Source of the DNA: Desulfobacula sp.
GTDB taxonomy: Bacteria > Desulfobacterota > Desulfobacteria > Desulfobacterales > Desulfobacteraceae
Length of the DNA stretch: 18,417 nt
NCBI RefSeq assembly: GCF_021107415.1
Contig: NZ_JAIOSW010000305.1
Coordinates: 1 to 18,417 of the forward strand
Reading direction: 5' to 3'
The translations under genes and the position numbers were made by a program. How positions within the stretch are numbered: the stretch's first letter is position 1; every line of letters starts with the position of its first letter. Under the pieces are notes generated by a model. The model saw nothing but the letters and a program-made list of their open reading frames with translations. It ran no database searches and was not told the origin of the DNA. This document shows, in pieces, positions 1 through 7,173 of the stretch.

Positions 1-6
1 AAAGTC

Positions 7-1185
7 ATGCAAGACGCATATATCGTACAATCGGTCAGAACCCCTGGCTGCAAACAAAACAGAGGACTGTACAAACAGACAAGGCCTGAAGAACTGATTA
101 CCTTTATCATGAAGTCTGCCGTTGAAAGAACCAAAAACCTTGGTTTTGAACATTTTGATGATGTTATGATCGGCTGTGCCTTTCCTGAAGCTGAACAAGG
201 TCTCAACATCGGCAGGGTTGCATCTCAAATGGCCGGGTTTCCCGAAAAAGTATCCGGTGCAACCGTTAACCGCTTCTGTGCATCCGGCCTTGAAGCCATT
301 GCCCTTGCATCCGCAAGAGTCCAGATGGGCTGGTCAGATATAACCATGGGTGCCGGTATTGAATCCATGACCTTTGTTCCCATGGGAGGAAACCTTCCCC
401 GGCCTCATCCCGAATATTCCGGAATCCACCCGGAAAACTATATTTCCATGGGTATTACAGCAGAAAATGTTGCCTCCCGTTACAATGTATCCCGGGAAGA
501 CCAGGATAAGTTTGCCGCAAAATCCCAGGCAAAAGCAGCAAGAGCCCGCGATAACGGTCTGTTTACGGAAATAATTCCCACACCTGCCACTAAATATGTA
601 AAACTATCGGATGGGAAATACAAAAAAGAGCAATTCATTGTTGAACACGATGATGGTATCCGGGAATCAACGCCTGAAGGACTTGGAAAACTTCGGGCGG
701 CTTTCGCTGCTGCCGGCAGTGTCACCGCAGGAAATTCCTCCCAGACAACAGACGGTGCAGCAGCAACTATTATTGCATCAAAAGGCAAATGTGATGAATT
801 AGGACTTAAACCCATTGCAAAACTTATTGCCTATACAACCGTGGGATGCAAGTCCGATGAGATGGGTGTGGGCCCCCGCTATGCCATTCCAAAAGTTCTT
901 AAACAAGCCGGGATGACCATTGATGATATTGATATCTATGAAATCAATGAGGCTTTTGCATCCCAGGCCCTTTACTGCATCAGGGAGCTGGGCCTTGAAA
1001 AGTATATGGACATAATCAATATCCACGGGGGCGCAATCGCATTGGGTCATCCCCTGGGATGCACCGGTGCAAAACTGACAGCTACCTGTCTTGCCAACCT
1101 CAAAGAGGTCAATGGGAAATACGGAGTTGTCTCCATGTGCATTGGCGGCGGCATGGGTGCTGCAGCCATATTTGAAAAAGTATAA
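7..1185 (+). CDS. fadA: acetyl-CoA C-acyltransferase (3-ketoacyl-CoA thiolase)
   Basis: A thiolase of 392 residues, the full usual length of the family. It should cleave 3-ketoacyl-CoA with CoA to give acetyl-CoA and a shortened acyl-CoA, the last step of cytoplasmic beta-oxidation. The acyl-accepting cysteine is C91 in NRFCASGLEA; the NEAF motif is at 314-317, the catalytic histidine is H348 in the glycine-rich GGAIALGHPLG stretch, and the second catalytic cysteine is C378 in CIGGG. The MGVGP stretch (286-290) and the region around residues 148-190 look more like degradative FadA-type thiolases than biosynthetic acetoacetyl-CoA thiolases, but this is judged by eye. The ATG lies six bases into the window, so its ribosome binding site and any partner (typically a FadB-like hydroxyacyl-CoA dehydrogenase) would be outside. 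A strong terminator follows. Confidence 0.93.
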   Translation: MQDAYIVQSVRTPGCKQNRGLYKQTRPEELITFIMKSAVERTKNLGFEHFDDVMIGCAFPEAEQGLNIGRVASQMAGFPEKVSGATVNRFCASGLEAIALASARVQMGWSDITMGAGIESMTFVPMGGNLPRPHPEYSGIHPENYISMGITAENVASRYNVSREDQDKFAAKSQAKAARARDNGLFTEIIPTPATKYVKLSDGKYKKEQFIVEHDDGIRESTPEGLGKLRAAFAAAGSVTAGNSSQTTDGAAATIIASKGKCDELGLKPIAKLIAYTTVGCKSDEMGVGPRYAIPKVLKQAGMTIDDIDIYEINEAFASQALYCIRELGLEKYMDIINIHGGAIALGHPLGCTGAKLTATCLANLKEVNGKYGVVSMCIGGGMGAAAIFEKV

Positions 1186-1210
1186 TTTAGAACCTTCTTA
1201 TTCTAAGAAT

Positions 1211-1252
1211 AAAGGGGCTGTATCCAACCTGATTACGGATACAGCCCCTTTT
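1211..1252. terminator. bidirectional intrinsic terminator between the thiolase and aor genes
   Basis: A perfect 15-bp stem: AAAGGGGCTGTATCC (1211-1225) pairs with GGATACAGCCCCTTT (1237-1251) around an 11-base loop. T residues follow on the plus strand and A residues precede, so the hairpin has T-rich tails in both directions. It sits between two convergent genes (stop codons at 1185 and 1262) and probably ends transcription of both. Confidence 0.93.
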
Positions 1253-1261
1253 GATCTTTTT

Positions 1262-3136
1262 TTATAGATTCAATGCATCTGCAGCATATTCCAGATTTAA
1301 AGATTTTAGTTTTTCCCGCATGGGTGATCCGGTTTCCACATCCCAGCCTCTTGCCGTATAGTATTCATCCAGCATGAGTTTTAATTCTTCCTTGCTGATG
1401 GAATGACCTTTGGAAGCCCCTCCGGGAATTGGTTCATTCATCAGTCTTTCAGGAAGAGTGTCGTCTGCGCGCGTAAACCCCTCTCTTACATTGAAGGCCC
1501 TTGCCAGGTTATTTATCCGTTCGCCAACCATAAGGATATCATCGGGTGTATAAGAAATGCCGGTCACAGCTTCCATGAGATCTGCCGTATTTTGGGCGGC
1601 AATGCCGACAACGGCCATGTCAAGGATAAAAGCACACATGGTTGGCGCATCTGTGGTTGCTGTCCGAATATCCTGGTTCCATTTGGTCAACTCCCCTTTA
1701 CCCTCAACCGCAAATCGGTCCACTTCTTTTGGAACCGGTATTCCGAATATTTCCTGGAAAGCATATCCACGACAATGATCAGCACCGGTAAAAGAGGTTG
1801 CAAAATTGAGTCCGTGAGCTTTAGCTCCTCTGACATCATAGGCAGGAAGCTCTAAGCCCTTTACATGCATGGCATACTTTTCAGATCCTTTACCGATTTT
1901 TTCAGCGGCAATTTTGGAGCCATCAGCAAGGAGGCCTCCAAGTCCTTCACGAAAGGACATTTGTTTAAGGATGGCCATCATGGCTTTATCATTACCAAAG
2001 GTTAATTCAACGCCACCCGTGTCTTCCTTTGTCAGTATACCTTTTTCATAGAGTTCCATGGCAAAAGCGATGGATACGCCGGAGGATATGGTATCAAACC
2101 CCATTTCATCTGCCAGGCGGTCTGCGGCAATGATGGCATCAATATTTTCGACCCCGGTGGCACCTCCAAAAGAATACATGGTCTCAAACTCAGGTCCTTC
2201 GGTCATGGTCCCTGCATACTCACCCGTCTTGGCCAGTTTCACCTGGCTACAGCCTACCGGGCAGCCGTAACAGTATTCTTTTCCCACATTCCGAGTGACC
2301 TGAACCTCAGTTCCAATTTTTTCTATTGGATCATACTCACCAGTTGCTGAAAAATTTTTAGTCGGAAAAATTCCCATATGGCACGTATGGTCTACTACCA
2401 TTGGAGTTCCCATTTTTGAAAATGCAGGATAAAGAATTTCACTATCCTTCATGGCTTTTGTAAAGACTTTTCTGGCTTCTTTGAGTTTGTCCCTGTCTGC
2501 TATTTTTATTTTCTCAACACCCCGAACTGCAATGGCTTTAAGATTTTTCGAGCCCATTACAGCCCCAAGCCCTTTTCTTCCCACTGCCCGCCACTCATTA
2601 ATAATAGAGGCGATTTTGATCTTGTTTTCTCCTGCCGGTCCAATGCAGGCAATTCTAACATTCTGATCATTGAGTTCATTTTTAATGATTTGCTGGGTAT
2701 CGGTGGTTTTCATTCCCCAGAGTTTTTTAGCACTTCGGAACTTTACCTCTCCATCTTTTATCCAAATATAAACCGGCTCCTTTGACTGCCCTTCAACAAT
2801 CAGCACGTCATAGCCGGCAAACTTCAGCTCAACCGGGAAATGACCACCGGACAGAGCCATGCCCACCGCACCTGTCAAAGGGGATTTAGCTGTAACAGCC
2901 ATCCGGCTGGCACAAGGAACGCTGGTGCCTGAAAAAGGGCCCGGAGCAAAAATGAGTTTGTTATCAGGGCCCAGGGCATCTGCATTTGCCGGAACCTCAT
3001 CAAATAAATATTTAATACCAAATCCTGCTCCACCGATGAAATCCTTTGCCATCTGAAAGGGGAGATTTTCCTCTTTCACTGTTTGATCAGTTAAATTGAT
3101 TCTTAAAATTTTTCCTGTATACCCACCTTTGTACAT
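1262..3136 (-). CDS. aor: aldehyde:ferredoxin oxidoreductase, tungsten/molybdenum bis-pterin enzyme
   Basis: A cytoplasmic AOR-family protein of 624 residues, close to the usual 600-650. The family oxidises aldehydes to carboxylic acids with ferredoxin as electron acceptor (or the reverse), using a tungsten bis-pyranopterin centre and one [4Fe-4S] cluster. The N-terminal domain begins with the typical GGYTGKILRINL stretch. The cluster ligands are visible as C289-x2-C292-x3-C296, with the distant fourth cysteine at C501 in TDAPTMCAF. Pterin-contact regions are present around KNLKAIAVRG (197-206) and GADHCRGYAF (451-460). The start is secure: AAGGAGG lies a few bases upstream of the ATG. A candidate promoter with an internal inverted repeat lies about 60 bases upstream. 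The substrate (aliphatic or aromatic aldehyde) cannot be read from the sequence. No accessory or partner subunit gene is adjacent, so it may work as a monomeric/homodimeric ferredoxin enzyme. Confidence 0.93.
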   Translation of the reverse strand: MYKGGYTGKILRINLTDQTVKEENLPFQMAKDFIGGAGFGIKYLFDEVPANADALGPDNKLIFAPGPFSGTSVPCASRMAVTAKSPLTGAVGMALSGGHFPVELKFAGYDVLIVEGQSKEPVYIWIKDGEVKFRSAKKLWGMKTTDTQQIIKNELNDQNVRIACIGPAGENKIKIASIINEWRAVGRKGLGAVMGSKNLKAIAVRGVEKIKIADRDKLKEARKVFTKAMKDSEILYPAFSKMGTPMVVDHTCHMGIFPTKNFSATGEYDPIEKIGTEVQVTRNVGKEYCYGCPVGCSQVKLAKTGEYAGTMTEGPEFETMYSFGGATGVENIDAIIAADRLADEMGFDTISSGVSIAFAMELYEKGILTKEDTGGVELTFGNDKAMMAILKQMSFREGLGGLLADGSKIAAEKIGKGSEKYAMHVKGLELPAYDVRGAKAHGLNFATSFTGADHCRGYAFQEIFGIPVPKEVDRFAVEGKGELTKWNQDIRTATTDAPTMCAFILDMAVVGIAAQNTADLMEAVTGISYTPDDILMVGERINNLARAFNVREGFTRADDTLPERLMNEPIPGGASKGHSISKEELKLMLDEYYTARGWDVETGSPMREKLKSLNLEYAADALNL

Positions 3137-3202
3137 TTTTTGCCTCCTTGGCTAAATTGTAGAAATCAAGGATTAAACCCGAATAAAAACATACCCGCCT
3201 TC

Positions 3203-3231
3203 AACATATCCGAACTGCCGGATATGGTCAA
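3203..3231 (-). promoter_or_regulatory. candidate sigma70-type promoter of aor
   Basis: On the minus strand TTGACC (3231-3226) and TATGTT (3208-3203) are separated by exactly 17 bases: five of six matches to the -35 consensus and four of six to the -10. Transcription would begin around 3195, leaving a leader of about 60 bases before the aor ATG at 3136. Assigned by eye. Confidence 0.5.
3205..3226. promoter_or_regulatory. 8-bp inverted repeat, candidate operator in the aor promoter
   Basis: CATATCCG (3205-3212) and CGGATATG (3219-3226) form a perfect 8-bp inverted repeat with a 6-base spacer. It fills the gap between the candidate -35 and -10 hexamers of aor and overlaps the edge of each. That is where a dimeric repressor would act. 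No regulator gene is adjacent to identify the protein. Confidence 0.5.
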
Positions 3232-3296
3232 ATATTTTTGAGAACTACTATAGAATAAAATATCCCAGACAAACGACCTCAACGCTTCTTATTTTT

Positions 3297-3325
3297 TTGG
3301 TAGTTTAGATACAATATATTATAAC
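3297..3325 (+). promoter_or_regulatory. candidate promoter for the decayed unit upstream of the M20 gene
   Basis: TTGGTA (3297-3302) and TATAAC (3320-3325) are separated by 17 bases and point away from aor. The -10 matches five of six consensus bases and the -35 four of six. Such A/T-rich DNA yields chance matches, so the call is weak. If real, it would have driven the unit containing the broken frames at 3396 and 3636 and then the M20 amidohydrolase gene. Confidence 0.3.
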
Positions 3326-3362
3326 CAGAGCGGAGAATATTCGGCCAATGACTGAAAATTCT

Positions 3363-3377
3363 TGCTCACTGTGAGCA
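3363..3377. repeat. 15-bp palindrome in the leader region
   Basis: TGCTCAC-T-GTGAGCA is a perfect inverted repeat with a single central base. It lies about 40 bases downstream of the candidate plus-strand promoter and 18 bases before the ATG at 3396, a position suited to an operator. Nothing in the sequence names the regulator. Confidence 0.45.
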
Positions 3378-3395
3378 GGAAAGGTATAACTTGAA

Positions 3396-3560
3396 ATGTT
3401 GTTTGACTCTGTCTCCAGTTTTTTGGAGCAGGATCACAACATACCCTTGGCAGCCCTTATATAGACTTTATTGCAAAAAACAGATGAAAAGAAGTCAATG
3501 CAAAGCTGGGGCATCAATTACTGGAAAAATAAAAATCTTGCGTTTGGTAATAAAAATTGA
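3396..3560 (+). pseudogene. unidentified broken reading frame with an in-frame TAG
   Basis: From an ATG at 3396 the frame runs 22 codons to a TAG at 3462-3464, then stays open for 31 more codons to a TGA at 3558. An AGGAAAGG purine stretch lies 10-18 bases before the ATG. The text on both sides of the TAG looks protein-like (MLFDSVSSFLEQDHN before it; MQSWGINYWKNKNLAF after it), which suggests one former reading frame interrupted by a nonsense change. I do not recognise the family. A different frame (3391-3579, starting TTG) is also open and has no recognisable content. A chance open frame in A/T-rich DNA remains possible. Confidence 0.25.
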
Positions 3561-3571
3561 CTGGCTTTTTG

Positions 3572-3600
3572 TTGAATGATTTAAAGTGAAAAGGTATTAA
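3572..3600 (+). promoter_or_regulatory. weak candidate promoter ahead of the racemase remnant and M20 gene
   Basis: TTGAAT (3572-3577) and TATTAA (3595-3600) are 17 bases apart, each with four of six consensus matches. It could allow the intact M20 gene to be expressed although the gene before it is broken. The surrounding DNA is very A/T-rich, so this may be chance. Confidence 0.22.
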
Positions 3601-3635
3601 GTATTTTTTAAAATATAAATTAAAGGTCTTTTTAT

Positions 3636-4123
3636 ATGGCTGTATTTAATAATGTTTCCAAATTTGGATTAATTTACATGGATGCCAGACGATATCCTTA
3701 TCTATGCGGCCGCTACCATTGGTGCTGTTGTCACCCTGGCCAAAACAGGGTTTCTCACCCTTTAAGACCGGATGTCAACACGGTTGATGTCACTGAATTT
3801 TACGATTCAAAAAAGGATAATGGAAAGGCGTTTGGAAGGAGTATGGTCATCTCGGGGAGTCCCATGCAGACCGGTCTCCCTGCGGTACAGGAACTGCATC
3901 AAAACTGGCGCTTCTGCACCATTACAAGAAAATCAAAATGCATCAGCCATATATCAACTACAGCCCGTTGGGAACCACCTTTTGTGCACAACTGGTCAAT
4001 AAAGAAAAAATCGGCTCCTATGACGGATTTGTCACACAGATTAAAGGTATGGCTTATATAACTGGGGTACATCAATTTTTAATTGAAAATCATGACCCTT
4101 TCCAGAAAGGATATATTGTATAA
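3636..4123 (+). pseudogene. proline racemase family pseudogene, multiply frameshifted and internally deleted
   Basis: The family (proline racemase, hydroxyproline 2-epimerase, trans-3-hydroxyproline dehydratase) uses two active-site cysteines and is about 330 residues long. Its pieces are readable here in three frames. One frame gives FGLIYMDARRYPYLCG (about 3663-3710). After a 2-base loss in the CGH motif, a second frame gives ATIGAVVTLAKTGFL (3712-3756), ending at TAA 3763. The first frame resumes with PDVNTVDVTEFYDS from 3768. After loss of about one base in the G run 3854-3857, a third frame gives ESHADRSPCGTGT (3857-3895) and then KMHQPYINYSPLGTTF and AYITGVHQF, to TAA at 4121. The two cysteine motifs are about 59 codons apart instead of roughly 165, so about 100 codons are missing inside, and the N-terminal 70-80 residues are absent too. 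This is a relic, not a sequencing slip. Confidence 0.88.
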
Positions 4124-5295
4124 TGAACGCATTTGCAGATATAGTTTTAAACTTGGACGAATTAATTCAGTTCAGAAAGGATTTGCACCAGAATCCCGAA
4201 CTTTCTCGAAATGAAATAAATACACAAAAAAAAATATATGATTTTATTTCCAGATTTGATCCTGACGAAATAATTACCAATATTGGCGGATATGGCCTGG
4301 CTGCAATATATAATGGAAATGCTCCGGGACCAACTTTGGCCTTTCGGGCAGATATTGATGCATTACCCATTCAAGAAAAAAATCATTTCCCTCATGCTTC
4401 AAAAATTAAAAATGTGAGTCACAAATGCGGTCATGATGGTCATACGACAATGGTTGCAGGTTTGGGAAAAATTTTACAGGACAAAAAACCTGAAAAAGGA
4501 AGAGTCGTTTTGATATTCCAGCCTGCCGAAGAAACCCTGGACGGCGCTAAAAAATTTGTTGAAGATCCGAAATTTAAAAAAATAAAACCGGATTATTTAT
4601 TTGGTATACATAATTTTCAGTCTGAGGAGGAAAATCAAATACTGCTTCGATCCGGTCAAATGAGCCCTGCAGTGACCACAATGCTTGTTGATCTGGAAGG
4701 AACCGCTGCTCATGCATCTCGGCCTGAAAGCGGTGTCTGCCCATATAATGCAGCAATAAAAATAGTTGCTGGGGCATATGAATTACAGAACAATAAAGAT
4801 ATTTATTCTGATGATTTTTCAATGGTAACCATTGTAAATTTTATATTGGGTAAAAACCCCGGATATGGCACCGCACCTGCTGACGCGCATATTGCAATGA
4901 CCTTAAGAGCTTATAAAGATGACGTATTAAGCGGATTAACCGGTCAGATTGAAAACTATATTATTAAGACTTCAAAACTGGAAAACTTATTAAACTGGAA
5001 AATTTCCTATACTGATGAGACTATTTCCTGCACCAATGATGAACAATGCTGTCAAATTGTTGAAAAAGCTGCAAAAGAGAATAATTTAGATGTTCAATAT
5101 ATGGATGTCCCCATGAGAGGGGGCGAAGATGTGGGCTACATTATTAATACCTGCAGCAAAGGAGGTGCATTTTTTTTATTGGGCTCAGGCCGGGATCAGC
5201 CTGATCTGCACGCACCTGATTTTGATTTTCCCGACAGATTAATTGAATCCGGTATAAAAATATACAACTCCATTATAACTCAGATATTAAATTAA
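4123..5295 (+). CDS. M20 family metal-dependent amidohydrolase / N-acyl-amino-acid deacylase
   Basis: A 390-residue protein of the M20D type (hippurate hydrolase, N-acyl-L-amino-acid amidohydrolase, aminobenzoyl-glutamate hydrolase group), of normal length and without a signal peptide, hence cytoplasmic. Metal-site residues are visible: C102 and H104 in KCGHDGHT, E136-E137 in PAEE, H163 in GIHN and H363 in DLHAPDFDFPD. RADIDALPI (75-83) and the dimerisation-domain histidine H197 (AAHASRPE) are also typical. The cysteine ligand marks this subgroup, which removes acyl groups from N-acyl amino acids. Its ATG overlaps the stop codon of the wrecked proline racemase gene (TAATG), so the two were once translationally coupled; AAAGGA lies 11 bases before the ATG. 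It looks more A/T-rich than the dpp genes downstream. In context it is a candidate deacetylase for N-acetyl-L-glutamate made by the convergent dgcA/dgcN-like pair, but that substrate is inference. Confidence 0.88.
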   Translation: MNAFADIVLNLDELIQFRKDLHQNPELSRNEINTQKKIYDFISRFDPDEIITNIGGYGLAAIYNGNAPGPTLAFRADIDALPIQEKNHFPHASKIKNVSHKCGHDGHTTMVAGLGKILQDKKPEKGRVVLIFQPAEETLDGAKKFVEDPKFKKIKPDYLFGIHNFQSEEENQILLRSGQMSPAVTTMLVDLEGTAAHASRPESGVCPYNAAIKIVAGAYELQNNKDIYSDDFSMVTIVNFILGKNPGYGTAPADAHIAMTLRAYKDDVLSGLTGQIENYIIKTSKLENLLNWKISYTDETISCTNDEQCCQIVEKAAKENNLDVQYMDVPMRGGEDVGYIINTCSKGGAFFLLGSGRDQPDLHAPDFDFPDRLIESGIKIYNSIITQILN

Positions 5296-5307
5296 TATTC
5301 ATACAAA

Positions 5308-5336
5308 TTGACAAGCTCTTTCTTTATTGATAATAA
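5308..5336 (+). promoter_or_regulatory. candidate sigma70-type promoter of the peptide-transport operon
   Basis: A perfect TTGACA (5308-5313) and TAATAA (5331-5336) are 17 bases apart, immediately after the M20 stop codon. Transcription would start near 5343, giving a leader of about 140 bases before the binding-protein gene. The leader has a short GCCG-A-CGGC inverted repeat at 5428-5436 but no riboswitch I recognise. No convincing terminator separates the M20 gene from this operon, so read-through is possible. Confidence 0.55.
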
Positions 5337-5484
5337 TTTACAATATAACCATGGGGAACGCTATGAATCCATGTCATTGACTGTTATTTAAGTTTCCCTC
5401 CTTATCCGGGGAGCATATCTAAAATTCGGCCGACGGCTGTTGATTCCGTTCTCTTCCAGCTAAATATAATAAAGGAGTAATAGA

Positions 5485-7086
5485 ATGAAAAAATTAATGT
5501 TTTTTACGGCATTATTAGCACTTGTGGCAAGTGCCTGGGTATCTCCGGTGTTTGCAGCAAGAAGCGGTGGAACTCTCAATTTTATGGCACCTTATGGAGG
5601 AGATCTCTCCAGCCTTAACCCCTACACGACCAGTAGATATCAGGATTACCTGGTCTCAATGAATATCCATCGCAGCCTGTACCGGTGGGATGCCCAAAAA
5701 AGCATTCCCGTGCTTGACCTGGCAGAAAGTGTAGATATATCCGATGACGGCCTGACCTATACATACAAGCTGCGTCCCAACATCAAGTTTCATAACGGCC
5801 GCAAATTGACATCCGATGACATCATCTGGAGCTATACACATATTGCTTCCATGAAACCTGCTTCACCTTCCTTTATACATATCATGCCAATTCAAGGAGC
5901 CAAAGACTTGAATAATGGCAAGGCCGATACCATTAGCGGGCTAAAAAAAATAGATGCCCTGACATTTCAGATGACTATTGAAAATCCAGTAGATATGAAG
6001 TTTTACCTGTGGTTTCCTACCGTAGCTATTCTGCCAAAGGAAGAAGTGGAAGGCAATGAGGATAATTTCAGAATCAATCCCGTTGGCTGCGGACCGTTTA
6101 AATTTGTTAAATGGGTTAAAGGATCTGAAGTCATAATTGAAAAATTCGATGATTTTTATATGAAAGGCCTGCCGTATCTTGATAAGGTAAACTACAAAAT
6201 CATGGGTGAAGCAGCTCCCCGTGACCTTGCCTTCAAAGCAAAAGATCTGGATGCCACCATTGTCGGTGCTGTCAACTATCCTGAATACCTTGCAGATCCT
6301 GTGATTTCCAAAAATATGATCGAAGTTGCCGAGATGTTTACCCGTCTGGTAGGTATGAACCCTGCATTTAAACCATTTGCCGACAAACGGGTTCGTCAGG
6401 CCATCAACCATGCCATTCCGGCCGACCTGATCATCGAAAAAATTCTCAAAGGCAAAGCTTTCCCTGCCAGGGGATTTCTGCCTTCAACATCACCGGCCTT
6501 TGATCCCAATGGGAAAAAATATGAGTATAATCTTGACAAAGCCAAACAACTCATGAAAGAAGCCGGATATGAAAAAGGTTTTGCCATTGAGCATGCAATC
6601 GGTACTGCTAATAAATCCTGGGGTACAGGTATTTATGAGGCAATGATGCCTTTTTTGAAAAAAATTAACATAAGCATAAAAATTGAGCAGATGGAAGGTG
6701 CTACCATGGATCAGCGGATTCGTGACGGTAAATACCAGATGTTTATCTGGTCACTTGACTCCGGGCCAGACCCTCTGGTAGTCCTCCATAGGTGGCATTC
6801 AACTACCCCTGTAGGCAGTGGCAATTATGTCAAATATAACAACCCGGAATTTGACAAATTTTTAGATCAGGCAGCCAAAGAGCGTGACGAAGCAAAAAAA
6901 ATAGAACTGATCAAAAAAGCTGACGCTGTTTTTACTAAGGATGCCCCAGTCTGGTTCTTCAATTACAACAAGGCTGTCATGGCATTTCATCCCTGGGTGC
7001 ACAACCTGTCCAAGGTAGCCCCGGAAATGATGTTCCAGGATCTCACCAGTGTGTGGGTGGATGAAACCTCTCCAAGAGCCAAATAA
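5485..7086 (+). CDS. dppA: peptide ABC transporter substrate-binding protein (SBP family 5)
   Basis: A 533-residue exported solute-binding protein of the DppA/OppA type. Residues 1-24 form a Sec signal peptide: two lysines, a hydrophobic core and a small-residue cleavage site near VFA-AR. There is no lipobox cysteine, so a free periplasmic protein is expected, in line with a Gram-negative cell. The mature part starts with the GGTLNFMAPYGGDLSSLNP stretch that opens this family, and GPFKFVKWVKGSEVIIE (about 203-219) is its usual mid-domain segment. AGGAG lies a few bases before the ATG. It heads the operon with two permeases and two ATPases, so it sets import specificity. The ligand is not readable; peptides with D-amino acids are inferred from the M55 D-aminopeptidase in the same operon. 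Note that B. subtilis uses the name dppA for the M55 peptidase. Confidence 0.93.
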   Translation: MKKLMFFTALLALVASAWVSPVFAARSGGTLNFMAPYGGDLSSLNPYTTSRYQDYLVSMNIHRSLYRWDAQKSIPVLDLAESVDISDDGLTYTYKLRPNIKFHNGRKLTSDDIIWSYTHIASMKPASPSFIHIMPIQGAKDLNNGKADTISGLKKIDALTFQMTIENPVDMKFYLWFPTVAILPKEEVEGNEDNFRINPVGCGPFKFVKWVKGSEVIIEKFDDFYMKGLPYLDKVNYKIMGEAAPRDLAFKAKDLDATIVGAVNYPEYLADPVISKNMIEVAEMFTRLVGMNPAFKPFADKRVRQAINHAIPADLIIEKILKGKAFPARGFLPSTSPAFDPNGKKYEYNLDKAKQLMKEAGYEKGFAIEHAIGTANKSWGTGIYEAMMPFLKKINISIKIEQMEGATMDQRIRDGKYQMFIWSLDSGPDPLVVLHRWHSTTPVGSGNYVKYNNPEFDKFLDQAAKERDEAKKIELIKKADAVFTKDAPVWFFNYNKAVMAFHPWVHNLSKVAPEMMFQDLTSVWVDETSPRAK

Positions 7087-7099
7087 AAAAATGCATACC

Positions 7100-7136
7100 A
7101 TGACCGGGGAAGCCATTGGGCTTTCCCGGTCATTTT
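7100..7136 (+). terminator. intercistronic hairpin with T run between binding protein and permease genes
   Basis: TGACCGGGGAAGCC (7101-7114) pairs with GGCTTTCCCGGTCA (7119-7132), a 14-bp stem with one G-T wobble and a 4-base loop, followed by TTTT (7133-7136). It is built like an intrinsic terminator but lies inside an operon. The usual role of such a hairpin is to protect or partly terminate the transcript so that far more binding protein than permease is made. Confidence 0.78.
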
Positions 7137-7173
7137 GATCGAACTTAGTGTCTATAAGGTACTAAAAGGATAA

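Noticed and set aside
480..1050. Minus-strand open frames inside the thiolase gene
   Set aside because: They are shadows of a well-supported coding frame, with no start signals or recognisable motifs.
3462..3464. TAG as a pyrrolysine codon
   Set aside because: The flanking protein is not a methylamine methyltransferase, the region is full of decayed sequence, and no pyl gene is in the window; a nonsense mutation or chance is simpler.
3636..4061. A 141-codon open frame as a real hypothetical gene
   Set aside because: Only two stretches of it match the proline racemase family; the intervening and C-terminal parts are out-of-frame readings of the same relic, as shown by the CGH and DRSPCGTGT motifs lying in other frames.
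5296..5484. Riboswitch or attenuator in the leader of the dpp operon
   Set aside because: Only short weak inverted repeats are present and no known riboswitch core; a promoter and plain leader explain the space.
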